This document shows, in pieces, positions 17,739 through 26,392 of a stretch of DNA of 64,000 nt. Under the pieces are notes generated by a model that saw nothing but the letters and a program-made list of their open reading frames with translations, was not told the origin of the DNA and did no database searches. How positions within the stretch are numbered: position 1 is the first letter of the stretch; every line of letters starts with the position of its first letter. The position numbers were made by a program, and so were the translations under genes. Source of the DNA: Nocardioides sp. REDSEA-S33_B3. Its GTDB lineage: Bacteria > Actinomycetota > Actinomycetes > Propionibacteriales > Nocardioidaceae. The stretch covers positions 1 to 64,000 of the forward strand of contig LUPK01000013.1 of NCBI GenBank assembly GCA_001627335.1, written 5' to 3'.

Positions 17739-18440
17739 GTGACTGGCGCTGCTCGCTCGGCCGAAGTGGTGTATCTAGGGCTTCGACAGCAGATCTTGAG
17801 CGGGCACCTAGCCCCAGGTCAGGTGATCTCTCAGGTTCGGCTCGCGCAGGAGTTCGGCGTCAGCCGAACGCCCTTACGTGAAGCCATGCGGCGGCTTCAG
17901 CAGGAGGGCCTGATCGCGGCCGAGGTCAATCGACGCGCTCGCATCGTGGAGTTCGACGCTGTGGCTCTCGAGCAGATCTACTCCGAGCGCATCATGCACG
18001 AGTCTCTCGGGCTCGAGATCACTCTCCAGAGATGGGAGCCGCAGGATCTCGATCAAATGGACGTCTACGTTCGCACGTTGCGGAGGGCCAAGGAGGACGG
18101 GGCGCTCGATGTGTGGGACGCGGCTCACCTGGACTTCCATCGTCATCTCGTCGGTCGTTCGAATGACCGGTTGAAGCGGCAGATCAAGACCCTCGCCGAG
18201 CAGGGTGAGAGGTTCCGATGCATGGTCGAGGGCCCGACGCTTAACGTTTGGAACGATTGGGACCTTGACCATGAACTCATCGCCGCCGCATGTCGTGAGG
18301 GCCGTCGGCAGGAAGCGGTCGGTTGCCTGGCCCGCCATCTTGCACGATCCGCAATGGCCCTCGGGCCCTGTCCCCGGATCTTGGACACGGGGTGTGATTA
18401 CGCGGCGGTCGGCAGCGTAGCGGCTCGGCGGGCCTCGTAG
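17739..18440 (+). pseudogene. GntR/FCD regulator 1, 5' part, interrupted by IS3
   Basis: Winged-helix GntR domain (about 8-70: GLRQQILSGHLAPGQVISQV, FGVSRTPLREAMRRLQQEGL) and most of an FCD ligand domain (LEQIYSERIMHESLG, HLDFHRHL). At 18363 the coding sequence enters an IS3 element and adds 26 foreign residues before a stop at 18440. The lost 37 C-terminal residues lie beyond the element at 19736-19849. Joining the halves without the second 3-bp target copy gives exactly 245 in-frame codons, close in length and sequence to the intact paralogue at 38961. The start is uncertain (GTG 17739 or 17730). The truncated protein may be inactive or altered. Confidence 0.9.
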
Positions 18441-19294
18441 GTGGACGGGGACAGGTAGCCGCACCAGGTGTGACGGCGGCGGGTGTTGTAGCGGACGAGC
18501 CACTTGAAGACCTGCCGGCGACACGTCGGCTCGTCGATCCAGCAGGCGGCGTCTTGGAGGACCTCGCGCTTCATCGTGGCGTTGAACGACTCCGCCAGTG
18601 CGTTGTCTGCCGACGAGCCGACGGCGCCCATCGACTGGGTGACGCCGAGTCTCGTGCAGAGCTTGGCGTAGTCCTTCGAGCAGTAGACCGACCCGTGGTC
18701 GCTGTGGAAGATCGCGCCCTTGAGGCTGCCACGGGTCGCGCCAGCGGCCTTCAGCGCGTCCTCGACGAGCTCGGTGCGCATGTGGTCGGCGATCGCCCAC
18801 CCGGCGAGCCGACGTGAGTAGCAGTCGATCACGGTCGCCAGGTACAGGTTCGTCCCGTCGGCCAACGGCAGGTAGGTGATGTCCCCGACGTAGCGCCGGT
18901 TCGGCGCATCGGCGGTGAAGTCCCGCTTGAGCAGGTCGGGGTGCTGGTGCCCCGACGGTTCGGGAATCGTGGTCCGCACCCGGCGCTTCTTCACATAGCC
19001 ACGGATGCCCTCAAGCCGCATCACCCGGGCTACGCGCTTGTGGTTGACCCGCTCCCCGGGCTTGGCGCCGTCGTTGAGCTCGGCGGTAATACGCGGCGCG
19101 CCGCAGGTCTTGTCCTCGGCGTGCACGGCTCTGATCCGCTCGGCCAGCTCGGCATCGGCCTGGGTGCGCTGCTCGCGCGCCGGGGCCGCCTTGAGCCAGG
19201 CGTAGTAGGACGAGCGCTCGATCTCGACGAGCTCGCACAGTCGCTTCACCTCGAAGGTGGCGGAGTTGTCGGCGACGAACTGGAAGCGACTCAC
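18398..19294 (-). CDS. IS3-family transposase OrfB
   Basis: 298 residues with the DDE core: RRYVGDITYLPLADG (Asp), AIFHSDHGSVYCS (Asp) and SSADNALAESFNATMKREV (Glu), preceded by SSYYAWLKAAP and TCGAPRITAEL. Its ATG overlaps the orfA stop (ATGA), so the two frames are coupled. Intact. Confidence 0.93.
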   Translation of the reverse strand: MSRFQFVADNSATFEVKRLCELVEIERSSYYAWLKAAPAREQRTQADAELAERIRAVHAEDKTCGAPRITAELNDGAKPGERVNHKRVARVMRLEGIRGYVKKRRVRTTIPEPSGHQHPDLLKRDFTADAPNRRYVGDITYLPLADGTNLYLATVIDCYSRRLAGWAIADHMRTELVEDALKAAGATRGSLKGAIFHSDHGSVYCSKDYAKLCTRLGVTQSMGAVGSSADNALAESFNATMKREVLQDAACWIDEPTCRRQVFKWLVRYNTRRRHTWCGYLSPSTYEARRAATLPTAA

Positions 19295-19659
19295 CAGCGC
19301 GTCTCCCCGGCGAAATACTTGGCCGCCCGCTGGAGGATCTCGCGCTCAGCGGTGAGCTTGGTGGTCTCGACCTCGAGCTCGTTGACCCGGGCCTCGAGCC
19401 GGGCGATCTTCTGCTCCGGCGTCTCATCGGCTGGTGCTGAAGCACCCGTCCTCGCCGGCTTGGACTGCAGTGGGCTGGAGGTCAGCGTCCCGTCTGCGGC
19501 GGTCTTCTTGCCGGTCCCGTAGGCCTCGAGCCAGTGCCGCAGCGTGCCGCGCACGATACCGAGGTCATCGGCGATGCCGCGGACCGTGGCGCCCGGGGTG
19601 GACTCGTACAAGTCGACGGCCTGACGACGAAACTCTTCGGAGTAGTTCTTCCTGGCCAT
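19291..19659 (-). CDS. IS3-family transposase OrfA
   Basis: 122 residues starting MARKNYSEEFRRQAVDLY: HTH (GATVRGIADDLGIVRGTLRHW) followed by a Ser/Thr-rich linker and a coiled coil (IARLEARVNELEVETTKL). It recognises the terminal repeats. An upstream in-frame ATG (19689) is possible, but the 19659 start fits family length. Confidence 0.9.
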   Translation of the reverse strand: MARKNYSEEFRRQAVDLYESTPGATVRGIADDLGIVRGTLRHWLEAYGTGKKTAADGTLTSSPLQSKPARTGASAPADETPEQKIARLEARVNELEVETTKLTAEREILQRAAKYFAGETRW

Positions 19660-19735
19660 GGTTCTCGGATCATCTCGCTTCCCCAGCACCAGGTGCTGGA
19701 TTCAGCGTGTCCAAGAACCGGGGTCAGGCCCCCTC

Positions 19736-19849
19736 CTCGGATCGCTGGCCCCCGAGTACGACGCGGCGCAGGTCAGGGTGGCTCTCGAGATCGTTGCCGG
19801 CATAAGCCGGGCGGGTGAATCCACCCGACTGGATGATCAGAACGACTAG
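19736..19849 (+). pseudogene. GntR/FCD regulator 1, 3' part
   Basis: 37 codons reading LGSLAPEYDAAQVRVALEIV after the IS3 element, ending at TAG 19847-19849. The intact paralogue at 38961 has the same C-terminal block (LGSVAPEYDAIQVRTILEIV), which proves this is the displaced end of gntR1. Confidence 0.92.
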
Positions 19850-20068
19850 TTCGAAGGGCGCAGTCGCGAGCTGACGCGCCGCCCAAACAGGAGCCGTTCC
19901 ATCGGCGTAGGTGCCGTCGGTTGCGACCTGCCCGCGTCCGCGTTCTCCCAGGGCTCGACGACTAAGGCCTCCCGGCCCGCGGGATTTGTTTGGCGGTGAT
20001 GATCCCGCCGTCTGAGGGGCGCGTTCCCCTCTCGCGGGCGTCGCAGCGCACAGGGCTCAACCGCGCAT

Positions 20069-20078
20069 CTGTACACAG
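20069..20078. promoter_or_regulatory. CTGTACACAG operator, distal copy
   Basis: Differs from the perfect CTGTATACAG site by one base. With the copy at 20154 it forms a pair 85 bp apart, about eight helical turns, which could support looping or double occupancy upstream of the importer operon. Confidence 0.5.
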
Positions 20079-20153
20079 GTGTGTGCGCACAGTGAGGCGC
20101 AGAGCCCGGAAAACGTCGCTCCCGTGCGCTCAACACTCTTGACGGAATGTGAT

Positions 20154-20165
20154 TCTGCATACAGA
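20154..20165. promoter_or_regulatory. TCTGCATACAGA operator, proximal copy
   Basis: Inverted repeat TCTG/CAGA around CATA, 50 bp upstream of the transporter ATG. Same core as the sites at 12724 and 33437. Confidence 0.6.
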
Positions 20166-20214
20166 GTGAGCGGCTAAAGAGGCGCTCGCATAGGTAGTTG
20201 GAGGACAGCGCAGC

Positions 20215-22971
20215 ATGAACGAGTTCATTCAGTTCGCAGTTATCGGCGTCGCCATCGGAGCCGTCTACGCGCTGCTGGCCCAGGGCCTCGTGCTCATCCA
20301 CCGCGCATCCGGGGTCGTGAACTTCTCGCAGGCGGCGTTCGCCGTTGTTGCCGGCTTTACCTTCGCGGCGCTCACACAGTCCTCCGGATGGGGAGCGTGG
20401 ACAGCATTCGGGTTCCTGACGGCGATGGGCTCTATCGCAGGGGTAGTGGTCTACGTCGTCGCCATCAGGCCGTTTCGCGATGTTTCGCAGCTCACGCGGA
20501 TCGCGGCAACGCTGGCGGTGCTCCTAATCGCGCAGGCGCTCGCGACGCTCAAATGGGGCGCGACCAGCGTGTTGGTGACGCCGTACCTCTCGTCGCGTCT
20601 CGTCGAGCTCGGTGGCGTGGTCATCAGCGTCGGTCAGATCACCCTCGCCGTCATCGCCTGTGTCCTGACTGTCGTTCTCTGGGCCGGGATGCGCTTCACG
20701 CTGCCGGGCATCGCGATCCGAGGAGTGGCCGAGAGTCGGCGAGCGACCGCAGCTCTCGGATGGTCCCCGGAACTACTCGCAGCCGGCTCGTGGGCACTGG
20801 CGGGTGCCCTCGGCGCCGCAGCTGGCGTGCTCATCGCGCCACTCACAGCCGTTCAGGTCAATCAGATGACCCTGCTGCTCGTCCCGGCGCTCGCCGCCGC
20901 ACTGTTCGGCCGATTCTCCTCGTTCCCAATGACGCTCGCCGGCGCGATGGGCATCGGCATCGCCCAGGCAGAGGCCAGCAACTACGTGCATATCCAAGGT
21001 GCTTCCGATGCGCTCCCACTCTTGGCAATCGTCATTGTCCTCATGGCGCGCGGCCAGGGGATCCCAATGCGCGGACAAGTGGCCGAACAGTCCGGAAAAC
21101 TAGGCACGGGGTGGATCTCGCCTCGCATCGTCATTCCTTGCGTTGTAGTCGTGGCAGCCCTCATGCTCACCACGTTCTCGCCGTCGCTCAACGACGCACT
21201 GACGGCCTCGATCGCCTTCGCCATCGTGCTGCTGTCAGTCGTTGTGATGACCGGCTACTGCGGGCAGCTCTCGCTCGCGCAGCTCTGCTTCAGTGGACTC
21301 GCCGCGCTCGTGGCGGGGCGACTTGTGGCGTTCTCGGGCGTGCCGTTTGTGCTCGCGGCATTGATCGGTGTCGTCGTGACCGTGCCGATCGGTCTGGCGT
21401 TCGCGATTCCCGCGCTACGCACTCGGGGAACGACGCTTGCAATTCTCACGCTTGCCATGGGTTCCGCCGTGACCCAAGTGGTGTTCAACAATGCCGACAT
21501 CATCGGAGGCGTCAACGGCACTGCGGTGGGTCCCCAGACCGTCTTCGGCATACCAATCGACAGTGTCAATCACTCTGGTCGGTACGGCGTGGTCGCTCTC
21601 CTGCTGTTCGGCGCGTGCGCGGTCATGGTGGCGAACGTGCGCCGAAGTCGAGTCGGTCGGCGCCTGCTCGCAGTGCGAGCGAACGAGCGAGGCGCGGCCG
21701 CCCTCGGCATCAACGTGTACTCGGCGAAGCTCTACGCCTTCGGTCTCTCGTCTGCGATCGCCGCCGTGGGCGGGATCATGATCGGCTTCCAGTTCGAGAC
21801 GATCGTCTACACAAGTTTCGATCCCTTCCAGTCGATCCTTGTGACCGGCTACGCCGTGATCGGCGGTGTGGGATACGTGAGCGGCGCGGTCCACGGTGCA
21901 GCGTTCGCTCCGGGTGGGGCCGGCGCCTGGATCCTCCAGGGCTTCGGCGCAGACGTCGAACGATACGTTCCCCTGATCGGAGGCGTGGGCCTCCTTCTCA
22001 TGCTCCTGCAGAATCCCAATGGGCTCGCGTTTGGCGGTGCACGTCTAGCAGATGCAATCCGTGCGCGTGCCCGTAGCGGTCGTGGACGTGCAACGATCAC
22101 AGCGTCCATGCCGGACGCCACCATCGAGAAGGTGCGGCCAGCACTGCTCGAAGTGCGTGACTTGGTCGTGCGCTTCGGAGGCGTCACCGCGGTCGACAAC
22201 GTATCGCTGACACTTAGGCCGGGTCGAATCTCAGGCCTGATCGGCCCCAATGGGGCCGGCAAGACCACAGTCATCGACGCCATTACGGGATTCGTTCGCC
22301 CGTCGAAGGGAACCGTGACCCTCGACGGCAAGCGGATCGAAAAGTGGTCGGTCCATCGTCGTGCCCGTGCCGGAGTGAGCCGGTCGTTCCAGTCGCTCGA
22401 GCTGTTCGAGGGCATCACGGTTCGGGAGAACCTCTTGGCCGCCTGCGAGCCACGTGATGCGAGCGCGTACGCCACGAGCCTCGCATGGTCCGGCCGAGGA
22501 GAACTCTCTGCTGCCGCCTGTTCCGCCATCCGAGAGTTTCAGCTCGAGGAGTACCTCGACAGGCATCCCTCCGAACTTCCCTACGGTGCCCGCCGACTGG
22601 TTGCGATCGCCCGGGCGATGGCATGTGAGCCGTCGACGCTTCTCCTCGACGAGCCGGCCGCCGGACTCGACGAGCAGGAAGCGGCCGAGATCGCGCGACT
22701 CGTCCGGGGTCTAGCGACGAGATGGGGGATCTCGATCCTCCTCATCGAGCACGACGTCGACTTCGTGATGAAGGTTTGCGACGACATCACTGTCCTCGAC
22801 TTCGGCTGCCAGATCGCTCACGGAACGCCAGACGAAGTGCGCCGAGACCCGCGTGTCATCGCGGCATACCTCGGCACCACTGACGTCGAAGTCGAAGAGC
22901 ACGTAGGCGCCACCGCCGGCTCACCAGATGACGTCGGTGACGTCGTCGTGCGTGAGAGGAGGGAGGGATGA
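20215..22971 (+). CDS. LivH-LivM-LivG fused ABC importer subunit
   Basis: 918 residues joining three normally separate proteins. Residues about 1-290 are a LivH-type permease, about 300-610 a LivM-type permease (TGYCGQLSLAQLCFSGLAAL is the LivM hallmark), and about 640-900 a LivG-type ATPase with Walker A GPNGAGKTTVIDAITG, signature LPYGARRLVAIARAM, Walker B TLLLDEPAAGLDEQE and switch His in LLIEHDVDFV. Imports an amino-acid-like or aromatic acid substrate with LivF and a binding lipoprotein. ATG 20215 follows GGAGGA; the stop overlaps livF. LivM-LivG fusions are known; the three-way fusion is less usual. Confidence 0.92.
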   Translation: MNEFIQFAVIGVAIGAVYALLAQGLVLIHRASGVVNFSQAAFAVVAGFTFAALTQSSGWGAWTAFGFLTAMGSIAGVVVYVVAIRPFRDVSQLTRIAATLAVLLIAQALATLKWGATSVLVTPYLSSRLVELGGVVISVGQITLAVIACVLTVVLWAGMRFTLPGIAIRGVAESRRATAALGWSPELLAAGSWALAGALGAAAGVLIAPLTAVQVNQMTLLLVPALAAALFGRFSSFPMTLAGAMGIGIAQAEASNYVHIQGASDALPLLAIVIVLMARGQGIPMRGQVAEQSGKLGTGWISPRIVIPCVVVVAALMLTTFSPSLNDALTASIAFAIVLLSVVVMTGYCGQLSLAQLCFSGLAALVAGRLVAFSGVPFVLAALIGVVVTVPIGLAFAIPALRTRGTTLAILTLAMGSAVTQVVFNNADIIGGVNGTAVGPQTVFGIPIDSVNHSGRYGVVALLLFGACAVMVANVRRSRVGRRLLAVRANERGAAALGINVYSAKLYAFGLSSAIAAVGGIMIGFQFETIVYTSFDPFQSILVTGYAVIGGVGYVSGAVHGAAFAPGGAGAWILQGFGADVERYVPLIGGVGLLLMLLQNPNGLAFGGARLADAIRARARSGRGRATITASMPDATIEKVRPALLEVRDLVVRFGGVTAVDNVSLTLRPGRISGLIGPNGAGKTTVIDAITGFVRPSKGTVTLDGKRIEKWSVHRRARAGVSRSFQSLELFEGITVRENLLAACEPRDASAYATSLAWSGRGELSAAACSAIREFQLEEYLDRHPSELPYGARRLVAIARAMACEPSTLLLDEPAAGLDEQEAAEIARLVRGLATRWGISILLIEHDVDFVMKVCDDITVLDFGCQIAHGTPDEVRRDPRVIAAYLGTTDVEVEEHVGATAGSPDDVGDVVVRERREG

Positions 22972-23663
22972 ACGAGCTGCTTTCGGTCGACAACCTCCAG
23001 GCCGGCTACGGCGATCACCCGGTCGTGCGCGACCTCTGTCTGCAGGTGCACGCCGGCGAAGTCGTCGCCCTTCTAGGCCCTAACGGGGCGGGCAAGAGCA
23101 CAACGCTACTCACGCTCGCCGGAGACCTCTCGCCCATCGCGGGGGTCGTGCGCATGTTCGGGGCAGATTCGACCGACCCCCTACACCGCCGAGCGCGACG
23201 CGGAATGGCGCTCGTGACGGAGGAAAGGTCGGTGCTGATGGGACTCACCGTCGCGGAGAACCTCCGGCTCGGGCGCTGTGATGTCGCGCGCGCGATTGCA
23301 CTCTTCCCCGAACTGGAGCGGCTGATGAACCGTCGCTGCGGGCTGCTGTCGGGTGGCGAGCAGCAAATCGTCACCCTGGCACGCGCCATTGCCCGCGAGC
23401 CACGACTCCTTCTCGCAGACGAACTGTCCCTTGGTCTGGCTCCGCTCGTGGTCCGCCGCTTGTTGGAAACAGTCCGCCAAGCAGCCGACGAAGACGGCAT
23501 CGGTGCCCTACTCGTCGAGCAGCACGTCAGCCAGGTCCTGCGTATCGCGGACCGTGCCTACGTGATGGATCGCGGCCGAATCGTCTTCAGCGGCGATCCA
23601 GCGGATGTGGCTCGGCACATCGGTACCACAGGAATGTCAAGTAGCCACGGCGCGCAGCAATGA
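22968..23663 (+). CDS. livF: LivF-type ABC transporter ATPase
   Basis: 231 residues: Walker A GPNGAGKSTTLLTLAG, signature LLSGGEQQIVTLARA, Walker B RLLLADELSLGLAP and switch His in LLVEQHVSQVL. It pairs with the ATPase domain of the fused subunit on the inner face of the membrane. ATGA overlap with the fused gene. The signature and downstream Glu are present, so it should be active. Confidence 0.93.
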   Translation: MNELLSVDNLQAGYGDHPVVRDLCLQVHAGEVVALLGPNGAGKSTTLLTLAGDLSPIAGVVRMFGADSTDPLHRRARRGMALVTEERSVLMGLTVAENLRLGRCDVARAIALFPELERLMNRRCGLLSGGEQQIVTLARAIAREPRLLLADELSLGLAPLVVRRLLETVRQAADEDGIGALLVEQHVSQVLRIADRAYVMDRGRIVFSGDPADVARHIGTTGMSSSHGAQQ

Positions 23664-23723
23664 GCGCACGGCGATGAGCGCACAGCAACGAGTTGAGCGC
23701 GCGATCAGAAGGAGAGGAACAGA

Positions 23724-24995
23724 ATGAACCCACTGAGTCGTCGAGCTCGTTGGCCTGGCGCGATTGCCGCCATGGTCGGCGTAGCCCTCACGGTCACTGC
23801 CTGCGGCGACGGAGGCTCTGAAGGCGGTGACGCCAACACCAACCAGGCGGGCCTCACCGGTGAACCCATCAAGGTGATGGTGACTGCCCCCCAGGGCAAC
23901 CCGCTCGCAGACTTCCCCGGCGTCTTCGCAGGCGCGCAGGCCGCCGCGCTCGCAGTCAACGATGCAGGAGGCATCGGCGGCCGACCCATCGAGATCATCA
24001 CCTGCAACAATGAACTCTCGCCCAACAAGAGCAAGTCGTGCGCCCGAGACGCTGGCAATGCCGGCGTGGTGGCCTATGCCGGATGGGACGCGCTCGCCTC
24101 GGTCGCCTACTCGACGCTGGCGTCCAAGGGCATTCCCTCGGTGTTGTCTGCGGTGAACGGCTCTGAATTCCAGACCGAGACCCAGTTCCCGGTGAGCGGC
24201 GGGCTGTTCGGCGAACTCTACGGCCAAGCGCTCGTAGCCGAGTCGGCCGGCGCGGAGACCGTGGCTATCGTCGCCGTCCAATTCCCGGGGGCCGAAGAGA
24301 ACCTGCAGAACACCCAGGACGTCGCTAGGTCGCTGGGCGTCGACGTCGTTGACGTCATCGAAGTGGCGCCGACGCAAACGACCTTCTCCTCGACCGTCGA
24401 ACAGCTGCGAGACTCTGACCCTGACATGGTTCTGATCAGCAACGGACCCCCGCAGAGCACGACGCTTGTGCAGTCGGCAGCCCAGCTTGGTTACACGCCG
24501 AAGTGGGGATACTTCGCTGCGCCGAACAACGAGCGAGACTTCAAGACCATCGCCCAGAACGCTGGCAGCGGAGCGCTCTGGATGGTGTCGGCATTGCCGC
24601 CAGCATCGGCCGGCGACCAGTTCCCGGGAATCTCGAAGTACAACGCCGAGATGGACAACGCCGCGGACAACAACATCGATAACGCGGACGCGGACAACCG
24701 TAACGAGAACTCGATCGATGCCTGGCTCCAAATCCACGCCCTTGCCGAAGTCGCGGCGACAATCACCGGACCGGTGACCAGCGAGTCGATGCTCGCCGCC
24801 CTGAAGACGACGACGGATCTGGATGTGGAAGGACTCGTCACGTGGTCGCCGGGCGGCGAGGGAACGTCTCGGTATCCGAAGTTGTCCGATGACATGGCCC
24901 TCTATGTCGGCCCTGTGGAGGACGGCGTGTACGCGCCCGAGTCGGACGAGCCCGTTCGCGTGCTCGACATCGCCGGGACAGCCACCGGTGGCTAG
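23724..24995 (+). CDS. branched-chain-type substrate-binding lipoprotein
   Basis: 423 residues. Signal peptide with a lipobox (VALTVTACGDGG; Cys about residue 27), a Gly/Asn-rich linker, then a type-1 periplasmic-binding fold (IKVMVTAPQGNPLADFPG, AALAVNDAGGIGGRPIEIIT). It delivers substrate to the fused importer upstream. Catabolic clusters often use this subfamily for aromatic acids, so the ligand need not be an amino acid. ATG 23724 follows GAGAGGA. The gene is 60 bp after livF in the same operon, and a strong hairpin follows. Confidence 0.93.
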   Translation: MNPLSRRARWPGAIAAMVGVALTVTACGDGGSEGGDANTNQAGLTGEPIKVMVTAPQGNPLADFPGVFAGAQAAALAVNDAGGIGGRPIEIITCNNELSPNKSKSCARDAGNAGVVAYAGWDALASVAYSTLASKGIPSVLSAVNGSEFQTETQFPVSGGLFGELYGQALVAESAGAETVAIVAVQFPGAEENLQNTQDVARSLGVDVVDVIEVAPTQTTFSSTVEQLRDSDPDMVLISNGPPQSTTLVQSAAQLGYTPKWGYFAAPNNERDFKTIAQNAGSGALWMVSALPPASAGDQFPGISKYNAEMDNAADNNIDNADADNRNENSIDAWLQIHALAEVAATITGPVTSESMLAALKTTTDLDVEGLVTWSPGGEGTSRYPKLSDDMALYVGPVEDGVYAPESDEPVRVLDIAGTATGG

Positions 24996-25046
24996 GCAGC
25001 TAGCTGCCTCGGCGAACCACGACACATGATAACAACCCGCGAGATG

Positions 25047-25080
25047 TCCGGCCCGTCGCCGACTTTGGCGACGGGCCGGA
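25047..25080. terminator. strong terminator hairpin
   Basis: TCCGGCCCGTCGCC (25047-25060) pairs perfectly with GGCGACGGGCCGGA (25067-25080), 6-nt loop. It probably ends the importer operon. Confidence 0.75.
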
Positions 25081-25133
25081 TCGGCTGGGGATGCACACTC
25101 GCCTGCCCGCAGACGCTAGAAGAAGGAACAGCA

Positions 25134-25943
25134 ATGACGAACCAGCACTCAGTAGATGACGTGATTCGCACCTACTTCGACGCCGTGCAACGGGGCGATC
25201 AGGAGCGCATCCGAGCGAGTCTCGCTGAAGACGCCACGTTCTGGATCCATGGCAACCTCCCGATCAGCGGTACGTACGAGGGTCGCGACGCGATCGTCGA
25301 TGGGCTCTTCCAGGGAGCGCTCTCGCGCTTCGAGCCCGGCTCGCTCACTGTTGAACTGACGAGCACCTTCGTGTCGGAAGACCATGCTGCGGCCGAGTGG
25401 GTATCGCGTGCTCGCACGCCGACAGGGACTCAATACGAGAACTGCTGCAGCGGGATCTTCGTCGTTCGCGATGGCGTGATCACGTCAGTGCGCGAGTACA
25501 TGGACACTCAGGCTGATGCCGAGAGTTGGCGTTCGGTGCCTGGACGCTCGGCCGGAGCGCCGACTAAGCTCAGGCCGGCCGGGATGGAGTCGATGCAAGG
25601 CACCGGCGTCGACGAGGCCCTGGGCTACTACTGGGAGCTGTTCGAGGACTGGTTCATTCCGCTCTTCGGACAGGAGCTTCCGGCTCGCTCGAAGCTCGAC
25701 AGGAAGACGGCGGAACTCATCACGGTCGTACTCTGCGCTGTTCGTGGTGCGGAGGCGAGCCTCCACGCTCACGCTCGCATGGCGATTGAACACGGGGCCA
25801 CGCTCGACGAGCTACGAGGCGTGATGCTGCTGACGATCCCGTCGATGGGTATCCCTGCTGCTCTCGAGGGCCTGGCCATGGTCGAGTCAGGTTTCCATGC
25901 ATCAGCGGGCGCCGACGCAAAGGAGGTAGCGCCCGACTCGTAA
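25134..25943 (+). CDS. SnoaL-like / carboxymuconolactone decarboxylase-like fusion
   Basis: 269 residues in two domains. About 5-130 is a SnoaL/NTF2-like fold (VDDVIRTYFDAVQRGDQERI, YEGRDAIVDGLF, FVVRDGVITSVREYMDT). About 160-260 is an AhpD/CMD-like helical domain (SKLDRKTAELITVVLCAVRG, LHAHARMAIEHGATLDELRG). The usual CMD Cys-x-x-Cys is absent, so it resembles the decarboxylase/lactonase branch rather than AhpD peroxidases. Such fusions suggest a two-step conversion of an unstable intermediate. ATG 25134 follows AGAAGGA. The end overlaps a decayed minus-strand HxlR gene. Confidence 0.82.
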   Translation: MTNQHSVDDVIRTYFDAVQRGDQERIRASLAEDATFWIHGNLPISGTYEGRDAIVDGLFQGALSRFEPGSLTVELTSTFVSEDHAAAEWVSRARTPTGTQYENCCSGIFVVRDGVITSVREYMDTQADAESWRSVPGRSAGAPTKLRPAGMESMQGTGVDEALGYYWELFEDWFIPLFGQELPARSKLDRKTAELITVVLCAVRGAEASLHAHARMAIEHGATLDELRGVMLLTIPSMGIPAALEGLAMVESGFHASAGADAKEVAPDS

Positions 25944-26313
25944 CGGCTGTGATGGAACGCGCGATCCAAATAGCACCGATGATTGTGCGCGGTCGGCCCA
26001 GCGGCGTGACCACGCGTCAAGGGGGCGAGGGCGCTACGTAGTTCCGCAGCCAGTGGCGTGATGGCAAGCCTGCCTTCGTCGTGTCGGGCGACCAGTCCCG
26101 CCTCCGAAAGCGCTCGGAGTCGTTGGTAAAGGACGTTCGATGACATGTCGTCGCAGCGGTCTTTGAGGTCAAGCGCGCGCATTGGTTCGTCGCCGAGCTC
26201 CCACATGACCCGCAGTGCCCATCTCCGGCCAGGAGGTCCATCGCCGCCGTGACTGGGCGACCCGTCGTCGAACCACGAACCGGGTGACCAGGGGTTGGGG
26301 TGGGGGGTGTCAC
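25902..26313 (-). pseudogene. HxlR-family regulator, frameshifted
   Basis: Reconstructed from three frames. It starts near GTG 26313 and reads RPVTAAMDLLAG, then after a one-base loss near 26233 RWALRVMWELGDEPMRALDL and MSSNVLYQRLRALSEAGLVA (an HxlR winged helix), then after another loss in a C-run near 26017 DAWSRRWADRAQSS to a stop at 25902. HxlR proteins usually control small catabolic or detoxification operons and are often divergent from their target, here the CMD-like gene at 26393. Two indels make a functional product unlikely unless they are consensus errors. Confidence 0.6.
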
Positions 26314-26392
26314 ACGATCTCCAGGGAACTTTGGGTTTAGAAATGTTGGCGTGCACGACGGGATTTCGGTTTCCGAAACAGGGGGATCCATC

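Larger units (their letters stand above)
18363..19732 (-). mobile_element. complete IS3-family element inside gntR1
   Basis: 1370 bp with 26-bp terminal repeats (18363-18388 and 19707-19732, 23 matching: GGGCCCTGTCCCCGGATC and GGGGCCTGACCCCGGTTC starts). A 3-bp target duplication CTC flanks it (18360-18362, 19733-19735). It encodes intact orfA and orfB on the minus strand, opposite to the interrupted gene. Exact in-frame repair of the target on removal shows a clean, recent insertion. Confidence 0.95.
19850..20214. other. promoter region of ABC importer operon
   Basis: 365 bp with no gene. It contains two copies of the recurring operator-like palindrome (20069-20078 and 20154-20165), the second about 50 bp before the transporter start. 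Confidence 0.6.

Noticed and set aside
20388..22076. Plus-strand 562-codon frame inside the importer
   Set aside because: Shadow of the LivH-LivM coding region, Arg/Gly-rich with no motifs.
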